From Massilia agrisoli (GTDB lineage Bacteria; Pseudomonadota; Gammaproteobacteria; Burkholderiales; Burkholderiaceae_D), in NCBI RefSeq assembly GCF_020831365.1, contig NZ_JAJHPV010000014.1, positions 124,001 through 188,000 of the forward strand: DNA of 64,000 nt, written 5' to 3'. The position numbers and the translations under genes were made by a program. Below, piece after piece: positions 11,825-20,828 of the stretch (position 1 is its first letter; the number at the start of each line of letters is the position of its first letter). The notes beneath the pieces are model-generated. The model had not been told where the DNA came from and did not search any database. It saw only the letters and a program-made list of their open reading frames with translations.

Positions 11825-12751
11825 ATGAGTGATGAAAACAGGCGGCCAGCGATCGTCGCCGGGGATAAGCGCGACGAGACATCCCGCAATGGCCACCTGG
11901 TGATCATCGGCGGTGGCGAGGACCGCACCTACGCAAAGCAGATCCTCGGCCGTTTCATCGAACTGTCCGGCGGAACGGAGGCGAGCATCGTCGTCATCAC
12001 CGCTGCCAGCGGTGTGTCCGACCACATGTGGGAGATCTACCAGCAGGCCTTCGGCGAGCTTGGGGTCATCGACGTCAGCCACCTGGCAATCGACTCGCGC
12101 CGTGACGCCAACAGCGAGCGTGCGGTCAGCATGCTGTCCGCCGCGGACGGCATCTTCATGACGGGCGGCGACCAGAAACGCTTGCTGGCGCTGATCGGCG
12201 CCACCGGTGTCGACCGGGCGCTGCACGTAGCGTTCAAGGAGCGCAACGCCTGCATCGGCGGGACGTCGGCGGGTGCATCGGCCATGTCCGGCCACATGCT
12301 GGCCAGGGGCGAGGCGGTGCTGCAGCCGGAAAAGGGCGCGGTCAGCATGGCCGCCGGCCTCGGGCTGGTGCAGCACGTGCTGATCGACCAGCACTTCTCG
12401 GAGCGGCAGCGCCTGGGCCGGCTGCTGACGGCCGTGGCACAGAATCCATACCTGCAGGGTGTCGGCATCGACGAGGACACGGCACTGGTCATCGAACGCG
12501 GCGCCGGCATCGAGATACTGGGCGAGGGCGCGGTCACGGTGATCGACGGCCGCCACATGCGCTCCAACCTGGCGCAGATCGCCCACCGTGAAAGCCCCGA
12601 GATGATCGACGTGCGGCTCCACCTGCTGCCTGCAGGTTCGCGCTACACCTTGCCGGCGGCCGGCGCGGCTGAGGATGACGATGCGGATGCGCTGCCATCC
12701 TCGATGCTCGATTTTCTGCGCAATGTCACCAAACGACAGCCGCTCTCATAG
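11825..12751 (+). CDS. cphB: Cyanophycinase
   Basis: A 308-residue serine peptidase of the S51/cyanophycinase family. It opens with HLVIIGGGEDR, contains the nucleophile-elbow GGTSAGAS (S148) and the downstream GLGLVQHVLIDQHFSER block that typifies cyanophycinases. These enzymes cut multi-L-arginyl-poly-L-aspartate to beta-Asp-Arg dipeptides. The start at 11825 follows GGATAAGG; a GTG at 11792 would add 11 residues. The gene is convergent with the cyanophycin-synthetase-like gene. An acidic stretch near the C-terminus (AEDDDADALP) is not part of the catalytic fold. No secretion signal is evident, so a cytoplasmic role in reserve mobilisation is likely. Confidence 0.9.
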   Translation: MSDENRRPAIVAGDKRDETSRNGHLVIIGGGEDRTYAKQILGRFIELSGGTEASIVVITAASGVSDHMWEIYQQAFGELGVIDVSHLAIDSRRDANSERAVSMLSAADGIFMTGGDQKRLLALIGATGVDRALHVAFKERNACIGGTSAGASAMSGHMLARGEAVLQPEKGAVSMAAGLGLVQHVLIDQHFSERQRLGRLLTAVAQNPYLQGVGIDEDTALVIERGAGIEILGEGAVTVIDGRHMRSNLAQIAHRESPEMIDVRLHLLPAGSRYTLPAAGAAEDDDADALPSSMLDFLRNVTKRQPLS

Positions 12752-12767
12752 AAATCATCAGCCGGCG

Positions 12768-12867
12768 GTCGTTCCCGCGGAAGCGGGAACCCATACCCCT
12801 TCCGATCATCACGAAGGCGCGCCACTAAGCCAGCGTGGCATGGGTTCCCGCCTGCGCGGGAACGACG
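12768..12867. repeat. dRS3/REP-like inverted pair (locus B), overlapping a gene's 3' end
   Basis: The left unit (12768-12797) and inverted right unit (12839-12867) share the GTTCCCGCG/CGCGGGAAC core and the CCCATA flank with loci at 9732 and 59742, separated by 41 bp. The right unit lies inside the 3' end of the cyanophycin-synthetase-like gene and is translated there as VVPAQAGTH. Confidence 0.9.
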
Positions 12868-15176
12868 GTGGCGCCAGCGCAGGCCCGGCTGGCAATGGCC
12901 CGGGCCGAAGCGTGATCGATCTTCTCCAGTGCCTCGACCAGCGCGCCGACCGACGTCCCGCAGTAGACCAGCACATCGCCAGGTGAACAGAGCGCAAAGG
13001 CGCGGCGCAGTGCCTGCACGCGGTCATCCACGCCTTCGACCATGGCCGGATTGACACAGGCAGCCAGCGCCCCCTGGCGGATCAGCGCCGCGGCCTGGCC
13101 ATAAGGCCGCCCACGGCTGGCGGACTCGTAGACCACCAGCTTGTCGAAGCCCTTGCCGCAAATGCGGCCCGTGTGGCCAAGCTCCTCGTCGCGGCGGTCC
13201 CCCGGCGACGTCACCACGCCCACCACCGCGCCTTGCGTCATGGCGCGCGCCATCTCGGCCAGCGATGCGTAGGCGGCCGGGTTGTGCGCGTAGTCGACCA
13301 CCACCGTGATGCCGCGCACCTCGAACAGGTTGGTGCGCAGCGGGTTGGAGCGGGCGTCCGATACGAAGCTGGCCAGCCCCGCAATGACCTGCGCATCTTC
13401 GAAGCCGGCGCCAAGCAGGGCCGCCGCGGCGGCAAGGCTGTTGGCGATGTTATAGCGGGCGCGCCCGCCGAGGGTGCTGGGAACCGCGTCCACGGGCATC
13501 AGCACGCGCTTGTCCCGGCCGCGGGCGACCACCAGGTCCGCGCCATCGAGGTACAGCGCGCGGCCGCCGCTGCCAACGTGCGCGAGCACTGCCGCGTTGG
13601 CGGGATCGAGCGAGAAGTAAATCAGTTCGGCGCCATGCCCGATACGGCGCGCCATCGCGACGCAGTGCTGGTCGTCGGCGTTGAGCACGGCGGCGCCGCT
13701 GGCGCAGGCGGCCACCAGTTCCTTGACACGGGCGAGTTGCTCAACCGTCGCGACGCCTTCCATGCCCAGGTGGTCGTCCGAGACGTTCAGCACCACGCCG
13801 ACCGTGCAGCGGTCGTAGGCGAGGCCGCGCTTGAGGATGCCGCCGCGCGCCGTCTCCAGCACCGCAAAGTCGACTTCGGGCGCGCTCAGCACCGCGCGGT
13901 GCGACCAGTAGCCGGTGCAGTCGCCCTGGGAAACCGTGTGCCCGCCGATCGACACGCCGTGCGTGGTCGTGTGCCCGGTGCGGCGTCCCGCCAGTTCGGC
14001 CGCGTGCGCGATCATCAGGGTGGTCGTGGTTTTCCCGTTGGTGCCGGTGACGGCGATGACGGGGATGCGGCCATCGCTGCCGGCACCGAACGCGTCGAGG
14101 AATTCGTCCACCTCGATGGCTGGCGCCATGCCGCGCAGCGGCACTGGCGCCTTTACCGCAATCACGGACGCCTCGCCAGGCGCGGCTTCGTTGTAGGCCA
14201 GTTCGACGGCGCCTTGTTCCAGCCCGAGCTTGGCGCTGGCCCGAGCGCACAGTGCTGCCAGGCCATCAGGGGCCATGACGGCGCCGGCTTCGCCGACATA
14301 GCGCGCGCCTTCCACCAGGCGTTCGATGGTGACGCGGCGCCCGAAGTGGCGCGCCGCGGCAAACGCCAGCGCCACTTCCTGCTCGGTGGCGCATTCGCTG
14401 ATGCCGCCGTCGCCGGCGGCGGCGTCGCCCGGCATCACCAGCACGCTGCCCCCAAGGCGGCGCGCGACGCGCAGCGCGTCATCGAGGTTGTCGACGGTGC
14501 CGCCTGCCGGTATCGGCACGCAGGCTTCGTCGAGCAGCGCCCGCGTCAGCTGGCGGTCCTGGGCAATCCATGCGCCCATCAGCGCGCTGTCGTTGGGCAG
14601 GCGAGGGTGGTAGCGCCGCTGGCGGCTGCCCTGGCCGAGCTGGTAGAGCGCATCGTGTTCCGTAAGCCTTGTCGCCGGGATGCCGCGCTTGCGCGCCCCT
14701 TGCAGCACCGCGGCCGTCAGGGGATCGATGCGGTAGCTTTCGGACTGCCTGACCAGCTGCTCGAACGGCGTGGCGTAGTCGAACGGCAGGCCGTGGGCCA
14801 GCGCATCGACCAGGTACACCGCCAGCGAAAACGCCGACTGCGCGATGTGTTCGATCTGGTAGGCGCACACGACCCGGCGCAGCGAGCTGGGGCCCTCCGC
14901 CAGCGAGGTCTCGCAGAATTCCGCGGGCGCGCCTGCCAGGCATTGGAGCTCCAGCGTCAGGTGCGCGACCAGTGACGCTGCGTCGGCGCCCGGCGGCAGC
15001 GGCGACAGGCAGCGTTCGCGCAGGGTCGGAACCAGCGCGTGCACGCGCTCCATCACGGCCGCCAGGTCGGAGGGCGCGGCGAATTCAAGGTCCTCGAGGT
15101 CGATCAGGCCGAGGATGCACGGGAAGCGCGCATACAGGTTCGCGCCGCGCAGCAGGCGTTGTTGAAGGATCTTCAC
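12825..15176 (-). CDS. Short cyanophycin synthetase-like protein with degenerate ATP-grasp half
   Basis: A 783-residue CphA homologue; canonical CphA is about 870-900. The N-terminal domain is recognisable (MKILQQRLLRGANLYA, DLEDLE). The C-terminal Mur-ligase half is intact: P-loop GTNGKTTT (residues 378-385), ETARGGIL, VLNVSDDHLG, LNADD and VVDYAHNPAAY. Between them the ATP-grasp region is ~100 residues short and lacks the expected V-x-K-P-x-D-G-x2-G-R-G loop, the R-x-L-V-V strand and the E-V-N-A-x-P-G motif. It may therefore catalyse only the Mur-type ligation, or be a divergent CphA'. The GTG start follows AGGAAG. The last ~13 residues derive from a repeat element. It is co-oriented with and 26 bp downstream of an iron-oxidase-like gene. 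Confidence 0.85.
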   Translation of the reverse strand: MKILQQRLLRGANLYARFPCILGLIDLEDLEFAAPSDLAAVMERVHALVPTLRERCLSPLPPGADAASLVAHLTLELQCLAGAPAEFCETSLAEGPSSLRRVVCAYQIEHIAQSAFSLAVYLVDALAHGLPFDYATPFEQLVRQSESYRIDPLTAAVLQGARKRGIPATRLTEHDALYQLGQGSRQRRYHPRLPNDSALMGAWIAQDRQLTRALLDEACVPIPAGGTVDNLDDALRVARRLGGSVLVMPGDAAAGDGGISECATEQEVALAFAAARHFGRRVTIERLVEGARYVGEAGAVMAPDGLAALCARASAKLGLEQGAVELAYNEAAPGEASVIAVKAPVPLRGMAPAIEVDEFLDAFGAGSDGRIPVIAVTGTNGKTTTTLMIAHAAELAGRRTGHTTTHGVSIGGHTVSQGDCTGYWSHRAVLSAPEVDFAVLETARGGILKRGLAYDRCTVGVVLNVSDDHLGMEGVATVEQLARVKELVAACASGAAVLNADDQHCVAMARRIGHGAELIYFSLDPANAAVLAHVGSGGRALYLDGADLVVARGRDKRVLMPVDAVPSTLGGRARYNIANSLAAAAALLGAGFEDAQVIAGLASFVSDARSNPLRTNLFEVRGITVVVDYAHNPAAYASLAEMARAMTQGAVVGVVTSPGDRRDEELGHTGRICGKGFDKLVVYESASRGRPYGQAAALIRQGALAACVNPAMVEGVDDRVQALRRAFALCSPGDVLVYCGTSVGALVEALEKIDHASARAIASRACAGATVVPAQAGTHATLA

Positions 15177-15202
15177 ATTGATGCTTCCTGTGTATGGGCA
15201 GT

Positions 15203-16672
15203 TCAGGCGTCGAGCAGCTGGGCAAACATCCGGGTGGCCATCATGCCGACCGGCGTATGGTGGCGCGATGGCGCAAGGGCCTCGCCCAGCAGCGCCATGG
15301 CCGCGTCTTTACCGCCGCATTCGGCGACCTTTTGTTCGAATGCGCGCAGGGCGTTCTGCCCGCCCGCCGCGCCGTCGTTGGCGGCATGGCCCCAATGGCG
15401 GATCACGCCGCGCACTGCAGTCGGGCGCGGTTGCGCGGCGCCCGCCAGGTCGCGCAGGTTGCGCTGGCGCGCCCGGTAGCTGGGCTCGCGGCGCGCGGGG
15501 GCGGCGCCGTCCGGGGCCTGTTCGATCCAGTCGCGCAGCACCTGCAGTTCGTAGGGGCTGAAGACGCCGAACATCTCGGCGCGCGGGCCCGATACCAGTC
15601 CCCAGAAGCGGCTGGCGCCGGCGTCTTCGCCGCGCCTGATCCAGCCGGCGCGCTCCATCGCATGGAGGAAGGGCCCGATGTCATCGGGGGAGGCCAGCCA
15701 CGCGCTGACAGGCTTGCCTTCGATGCGGCAGTAGTCCGAGTGCATGTCCTTGCCGATGACGCTCTTGTCCGCCAGCAGTCGCTTGAGTTCGGTGTCGATG
15801 TCGAACGAGGCGATCACCGAGGTGGTGCAGGCGCCCAGTTCATTGAGCCGGTAGCCGTTCAGCACGCGCTGGTAGAAGGCGCCAGGGTCGTCGGCACGCG
15901 CCAGCATGGCCTGCAGCGATGCAATCGCTTTGTGCGCATGGCCGTTCGAGCCGTTGTCGACAGTGACGTGCAAGGTGAAGTAGTAGGGATCGATGCCGAG
16001 TTCGTTCAGCTCGTAGGAAGTGATCAGCAGGTGCAGCGGCAACTGCTCGTAGCCGAGGTTGTAGCCGATCAGCTCGGGCAGGAAGCGGTCTGCTTCGGCT
16101 GCCAGCGCGAGCTGGATCGCGCCCTGTTCAAAGTGCTCGTCGGACAGGTCGTGCCATTGGTCGCAGCCATGCGTGGCCAGCAGCGCCTGGTAAATCGCGA
16201 CGTGGTTCTTGTCGGCAACACCATCGCCCAGTTCTTCGAGGTAGGTGCGGATCAGGCAGTGGAAAGCGACGTCCTGCCAGCGCGGCAGCAGGCCGAACAG
16301 CCAGGCGCCATCGACCAGCTTGGTCGGGGCCACGGCGCGCAGGAAGTGGAGGGCGGCGGCCTTGCTGGCAAAGTACTGGCGCGGTGCGCCGGCCTTGCGC
16401 CGCGCAAGATACTGCTGGTAAGCCGAACCGACGTCGAGCACGTGGCGTTGCGACCAGCCCTCGAGCTGGGCGGGGTCTGCGGGCAGGTCGGCCGGGAGCG
16501 ACGCGGCCTGGACCAGGCGGCGCGCGAGGAAGCTGCTTGCCGCCTCAGGCTGGTGGTCGAGGCCGCGGCTCATCGCCAGGTACATGGATTTTGCGCTGGC
16601 CGCGTCGTACGCGGGTTCGGCGCATGGCGCGGCTTGCGCTGCTTCGCGCACAGGCATCGGCATAGTGATCAT
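15203..16672 (-). CDS. Iron-containing redox enzyme of the heme-oxygenase-like (HDO) fold
   Basis: A protein of about 489 residues. The central region (EADRFLPELIGYNLGYEQ ... YYFTLHVTVDNGSNGHAHK, quoted in parts) is all-helical and carries the acidic/His pattern with the closing H-x3-D-x5-H-x-H that marks HDO-type iron enzymes. These oxidise small molecules or amino-acid side chains with a non-heme diiron or mononuclear iron site. ATG 16672 is preferred over a longer form (16756) that adds a low-complexity leader; starts at 16663 or 16657 are also possible. It is the first gene of a two-gene operon with the cyanophycin-synthetase-like gene, which suggests that it modifies a precursor or product of that ligase. 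Substrate unknown. Confidence 0.75.
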   Translation of the reverse strand: MITMPMPVREAAQAAPCAEPAYDAASAKSMYLAMSRGLDHQPEAASSFLARRLVQAASLPADLPADPAQLEGWSQRHVLDVGSAYQQYLARRKAGAPRQYFASKAAALHFLRAVAPTKLVDGAWLFGLLPRWQDVAFHCLIRTYLEELGDGVADKNHVAIYQALLATHGCDQWHDLSDEHFEQGAIQLALAAEADRFLPELIGYNLGYEQLPLHLLITSYELNELGIDPYYFTLHVTVDNGSNGHAHKAIASLQAMLARADDPGAFYQRVLNGYRLNELGACTTSVIASFDIDTELKRLLADKSVIGKDMHSDYCRIEGKPVSAWLASPDDIGPFLHAMERAGWIRRGEDAGASRFWGLVSGPRAEMFGVFSPYELQVLRDWIEQAPDGAAPARREPSYRARQRNLRDLAGAAQPRPTAVRGVIRHWGHAANDGAAGGQNALRAFEQKVAECGGKDAAMALLGEALAPSRHHTPVGMMATRMFAQLLDA

Positions 16673-16985
16673 TGAGGCAGGGACATCCGTAATGTGGGCA
16701 TGGCAGGATTGTCCCCTTGTGTGCGCTTTCCAGCCATCAGTACGCGTGCCCAGCATGCGTAAGAGGATGCCTACGCGGCATCTTTCTTCTGGGCATGAGA
16801 CCGCTGCCGCGTCCAGCGTGGGGCTAATCGGAAAAGCGTTCAGTTAGGTGACGCACGCTAAGTTGTAAATACCGGGACTTTTTGGTCCCTGCCTATGTCA
16901 AATGCTATTTGAATAATGTTAATATCGATTCCCCGGCCACAGTTCTACCGGCGATGCGGGCATTCTTACCTGGCGAGCACAGATC
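16673..16985. other. Divergent promoter region with two small dyads
   Basis: This 313-bp gap lies between the iron-oxidase gene and a hybrid kinase gene. It holds a hairpin GGGAC/GTCCC with a 6-nt T-rich loop (16874-16889) and a perfect dyad TCAAAT-GCT-ATTTGA (16898-16912) about 75 bp before the kinase start. No gene is convincing here. Confidence 0.45.
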
Positions 16986-19490
16986 ATGGAAAACGCACAG
17001 CGTCCGAGTTTCGACTTCCTGTCGCACGGCGGGGAAATGGGCGCGCTGATGCGCGCCAAAAACTGGGACGACTCCCTGCTCGGCCCCACCGACGGCTGGC
17101 CGCCTTTGCTCAAAAGCATAGTCCGGGTGATGCTGTCTTCCAGCCACCCGATGTTCCTGTGGTGGGGCCCCGAGCTGGTCCAGTTTTACAACGACGCGTA
17201 TTCCACCACCATGGGCCCGGAGCGCCACCCTTGCGCGCTGGGGCAGCGCGGGCGCGAGTGCTGGGAGGAGATCTGGCCGATCATCGGCCCCCAGATCGAC
17301 TTCGTCATGGCGGGCAAAGGCTCGACCTGGAACGTCGACCAGCTGGTGCCGGTCACCCGCCACGGCAGGCGCGAGGATGTCTGGTGGACCTACGGCTACA
17401 GCCCGGTCGAGGACAATGACGGCGTCCAGGGGGTGCTGGTGGTCTGCAACGATGTCACCGCCCAGCACAACGCCAAGGCCGAGCTGGAGCAGGCCAACCT
17501 TGCCCTCACCGAGCAGATCTGCCAGCGCGAGCAGGCCCAGCGCATCGAAGCGCTACAGGCGGCGCAACTGCTGGCCGCCGAGCAGGCCCTGCACCAGCAG
17601 CACGAAGCCGAAGGCGAGCGGCTGCGCGCCCTGTTCCAGCAGGCGCCCGGTTTCATGTGCATCCTGCGCGGACCCGACATGGTGTACGAGTTCGCCAATG
17701 CCGCCTATACCCGCTTCATCGGGGGCCGCGACACGATCGGCAAACCGATCCGCGACGCCTTGCCTGAGCTCCAGGGCCAGGGTTTCTTTGAACTGCTCGA
17801 TGGCGTGTACCAGACCGGCAAGCCGTTTGCCGCCAGCGACGTGACCCTGTTGCTGCGCAAGGCGCCACACGGCCCGGTCAGCCAGGTGTATTGCGATTTC
17901 GTGTACCAGCCGATCCTGACGAACGGCGAGGTCAGCGGCATTTTCGTCGAGGGATTCGACGCCACCGAGCGGGTCATGGCCAAGCAGGCGCTCGAGCGCA
18001 GCGAACTGCGCCTGCGCGAAGGCATGAAAGTGGCGCGGATGGTGGTGTGGGACTGGATTCTCGCCACCAATGAGGTCATTTTCTCGGAAAACGCGGCGGA
18101 GCTGTTCGGCGCCAACTGGACCAGCATGCACCAGGTATGGGGCGCGATCGATCCGGCCGACATGAAACGCATGGACCAGGCGCGCCGCGCCGCGCTGGCG
18201 CGCAACGGCACCTACGGCGACATCATCCGCCTGGTGCGCCCCGATAACGGCGAACTGGTCTGGCTGCAGGTGTACGGCACCGTGGTGCCCGATGCGGGCG
18301 GGGTGCCGCGCTGGATCCGCGGCGTGTCGATCGACATCACCGCGCGCAAGCGCGCCGAGGAGTCGCTGCGCGAGGCCGGCCGCCACAAGGACGAATTCCT
18401 GGCGATGCTGTCGCACGAGCTGCGCAATCCGCTGGCCCCGATCCGCTCGGCGGCCCACCTGCTCGGCATGGCGCCCGACAATGTCGCGCGGGTCAGGCAG
18501 TCGAGCGCCATCATCGAGCGCCAGGTCAACCACATGACCAGCCTGATCAACGACCTGCTGGACGTGTCGCGGGTCAATACCGGGCTGGTGGTGCTGGAAA
18601 AGGACATCCTCGACCTGCACCAGGTGGTGCTTGAATCGCTCGAGCAAACCCAGCCGCTGATCCAGGAGCGTGGCCACCACATTAGCGTGCAGGCGCCGGC
18701 GGAGGGCGAGGTGGCGGTGTGGGCCGACCGCAAGCGCCTGGTGCAGGTGCTGACCAACCTGCTGCATAACGCCGCCAAGTACACCCCGCCGGGCGGGCGC
18801 CTGGCGCTGGACGTCGTGGCGCACGCGTCCGCGCTGGAAATCCATGTGCGCGACAACGGCATTGGCATCGACGCCGCGCTGCTGCCCCACGTCTTCGAGC
18901 TGTTCACCCAGCAGAAGCGCTCGCCCGACCGCTCCCAGGGCGGGCTCGGACTGGGGCTGGCGCTGGTGCGCAGCCTGGTATCGCTGCATGACGGGCACGT
19001 CACTGTCGTCAGCGACGGCAAGGATACGGGCAGTGTCTTCTCGGTGTATCTGCCGCGCCACGTCGGGGCCGGGCCTGGCCGCGACGGCGAGGCGGGCGGC
19101 GAACCTGGCGCCGGCGCGCTGCGCGTGCTGGTGGTGGACGATAACGAGGACGCCGCCAATGCGATGGCGATGCTGCTGCGGCTGGCGGGCTATGCGGTCA
19201 TGATCGAACACGATCCGGACCGCGTGCTCGACGAGGCCGCCCACTTCGCGCCCCACGCCTGCCTGATCGATATCGGGCTGCCGGGCATGGACGGCAACGA
19301 GCTGGCGCGGCGCCTGCGCGCCGCCTCCGGCCAGGCCACGCTGATTGCGCTGACCGGCCACTCCAGCCGCTTCGGCCGCGACAGCGCGCTGGCCGCCGGT
19401 TTCGACCATTACTTTGTCAAGCCGGCCGATACCGCCCGGCTGTTCGAACTGCTGGCGTCGCTCTATCCGGCGGCGCGCATGGTGGCCTGA
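16986..19490 (+). CDS. PAS-containing hybrid sensor histidine kinase with C-terminal receiver
   Basis: An 834-residue soluble kinase with no membrane segment. About residues 40-160 form a PAS-like domain (SSSHPMFLWWGPELVQFYND), followed by a coiled coil rich in Q and E, a second PAS (~215-330) and a third PAS (~340-455). The HisKA domain has FLAMLSHELRNPL with phosphoacceptor H477. An HATPase domain with N, G1 and G2 boxes (DNGIGID, GGLGLGLALV) follows. The C-terminal receiver has D762 in LIDIGLPGMDG. Such orphan hybrids usually pass phosphate to a separate response regulator. It abuts the stop of the convergent AEC gene with no gap. The ligand is unknown. Confidence 0.9.
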   Translation: MENAQRPSFDFLSHGGEMGALMRAKNWDDSLLGPTDGWPPLLKSIVRVMLSSSHPMFLWWGPELVQFYNDAYSTTMGPERHPCALGQRGRECWEEIWPIIGPQIDFVMAGKGSTWNVDQLVPVTRHGRREDVWWTYGYSPVEDNDGVQGVLVVCNDVTAQHNAKAELEQANLALTEQICQREQAQRIEALQAAQLLAAEQALHQQHEAEGERLRALFQQAPGFMCILRGPDMVYEFANAAYTRFIGGRDTIGKPIRDALPELQGQGFFELLDGVYQTGKPFAASDVTLLLRKAPHGPVSQVYCDFVYQPILTNGEVSGIFVEGFDATERVMAKQALERSELRLREGMKVARMVVWDWILATNEVIFSENAAELFGANWTSMHQVWGAIDPADMKRMDQARRAALARNGTYGDIIRLVRPDNGELVWLQVYGTVVPDAGGVPRWIRGVSIDITARKRAEESLREAGRHKDEFLAMLSHELRNPLAPIRSAAHLLGMAPDNVARVRQSSAIIERQVNHMTSLINDLLDVSRVNTGLVVLEKDILDLHQVVLESLEQTQPLIQERGHHISVQAPAEGEVAVWADRKRLVQVLTNLLHNAAKYTPPGGRLALDVVAHASALEIHVRDNGIGIDAALLPHVFELFTQQKRSPDRSQGGLGLGLALVRSLVSLHDGHVTVVSDGKDTGSVFSVYLPRHVGAGPGRDGEAGGEPGAGALRVLVVDDNEDAANAMAMLLRLAGYAVMIEHDPDRVLDEAAHFAPHACLIDIGLPGMDGNELARRLRAASGQATLIALTGHSSRFGRDSALAAGFDHYFVKPADTARLFELLASLYPAARMVA

Positions 19491-20423
19491 CTACAGGCGT
19501 TGCAGCAGCCACAGCCATGCAGGCAGGGTGGCCATGCAGGCGATGCTCGACAGCAGGATCGACGAGCTGGCGGCGCCGGGGTCCTGCCCTTCGGCACGCA
19601 CCACTAGCGCTGCGTTCACCCCGACCGGGCAGGCCGACAGCACCACCAGCACCGCCACCGCGTCGGGCGCCAGCCCAAACACGTAAAACCCCAGCACCAG
19701 CACCAGCAAGGGAAGCACGGCCAGCTTGGCCGTGGCGATCGTGGCCGTCTCGGCGATCCGCTGCCAGCGCAGGCCCGCCAGCGACGCGCCCAGCACCAGC
19801 AGCGCGCACGGCAGGGCCGCGTCCGCGAGCATGGCGAGCAGGCGGGTGATGGGCTGGGGCAGCGCCAGGCCGGACAGGTTCAGCGCAAAGCCGAGGAACA
19901 GGCTGGCCACGATGGGGTTCAGGGCGGCGGCGCGCAGCGAGCGCAGCATGCCGGCGCCCTGGCGGCCGCGCCGCGCCATGATGTAGTACAGGCTGAACCC
20001 GGCCAGGCTATGGAAGGCGATCACCGGGAACGCATGGCGCAGGCTGTCTTCGCCAAACACCTGGACCAGCACCGGAATGCCGACGAAGGCATTGTTCGAA
20101 TAAGTGGCTGCCAGTGCCCGCGAGGCGCTGCGGGCCTGGTCGCGGCCGCTGAAGGCAAGTAGCAGGAACAGCGACACCAGCGGCAGGTAAAACGCGGCCA
20201 GCGGGCGCCATGGCAGCGCGTCGGGCAGGGCGCTGTGGTAGGCGCCATTGAGCAGCAGCGCCGGCAGCAGCAGCTTGACCGTCAGTGCCGCCGCCCCTTC
20301 AGGCCAGCCAGGCGCAAGATAGCCGGTGCGCGCGAGCGCCCAGCCGCCTGCGGCGAGGAGAAACAAGGGCATCAGCAGCGCTAACAGCAAGGTGGCCCCG
20401 GGACGAGGTGGCGAAGGCGCCAT
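19491..20423 (-). CDS. AEC-family (auxin efflux carrier-like) transporter
   Basis: A 310-residue polytopic membrane protein with about ten hydrophobic segments in the 5+5 arrangement of the AEC/BASS fold. Recognisable pieces include LTVKLLLPALLLNGAYHSA near the N-terminus, YSNNAFVGIPVLVQVFGED, and the end segment LSACPVGVNAALV. Bacterial members export organic acids such as malate or malonate or other small anions, so a substrate cannot be assigned. The start is placed at the internal ATG, which gives the family length; an upstream start at 20486 adds a basic leader without membrane character. Confidence 0.82.
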   Translation of the reverse strand: MAPSPPRPGATLLLALLMPLFLLAAGGWALARTGYLAPGWPEGAAALTVKLLLPALLLNGAYHSALPDALPWRPLAAFYLPLVSLFLLLAFSGRDQARSASRALAATYSNNAFVGIPVLVQVFGEDSLRHAFPVIAFHSLAGFSLYYIMARRGRQGAGMLRSLRAAALNPIVASLFLGFALNLSGLALPQPITRLLAMLADAALPCALLVLGASLAGLRWQRIAETATIATAKLAVLPLLVLVLGFYVFGLAPDAVAVLVVLSACPVGVNAALVVRAEGQDPGAASSSILLSSIACMATLPAWLWLLQRL

Positions 20424-20571
20424 TGTAGCGGCTGCGGGCCGCCGGGTCTGCAGCTTCGACGGTTCGCTGGCGTACCGACGGGGCAATTGTGCGTGATTAA
20501 CTTTCTGATGGGCAGGACATGCCGAAGACGGCGCGAGGCGCCCCGATTATTGCTGAAACGAGGAGGACAAC

Positions 20572-20748
20572 ATGGCTGACAATCTTAACAACCGCGGACC
20601 GCAGGATGCCAGCAAGGTGAATGTGGGTGAGGACTGGGAAGTTGCTTACTGGACCAAAAAGTTCGGCGTCAGCGCCGAGGAACTGAAGCAGGCAGTCAAG
20701 CAGGTCGGCACCAGTGCCGAAGCGATCGGCAAGCACTTTAACAAATAA
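20572..20748 (+). CDS. Small DUF3606-type protein
   Basis: A 58-residue protein preceded by a strong AGGAGG. The sequence VNVGEDWEVAYWTKKFGVS followed by EELKQAVKQVGTSAEAI matches the DUF3606 pattern, in which a short helix-turn is followed by a repeated V-x2-VG helix. Members are small, usually stress-associated cytoplasmic proteins of unknown biochemical role. It has its own promoter space and a terminator 14 bp downstream. The next gene, convergent, is another small stress-type protein. Confidence 0.88.
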   Translation: MADNLNNRGPQDASKVNVGEDWEVAYWTKKFGVSAEELKQAVKQVGTSAEAIGKHFNK

Positions 20749-20761
20749 GCGCCTGAACCAA

Positions 20762-20796
20762 GAAACGCCGCCGCAAAGGGTGTGCGGCGGCGTTTC
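20762..20796. terminator. Bidirectional hairpin terminator between convergent genes
   Basis: A perfect 13-bp stem GAAACGCCGCCGC/GCGGCGGCGTTTC with a 9-nt loop lies between the DUF3606 gene and the convergent KGG gene. The U-tracts are short on both strands. Confidence 0.75.
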
Positions 20797-20828
20797 GTCG
20801 TGCCGCTTATGGCTGGGCCACGCCCCGC

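Noticed and set aside
9732-12867. Repeat units considered as a CRISPR array
   Set aside because: Units are inverted pairs at scattered loci, not direct repeats with regular spacers, and no cas gene is present.
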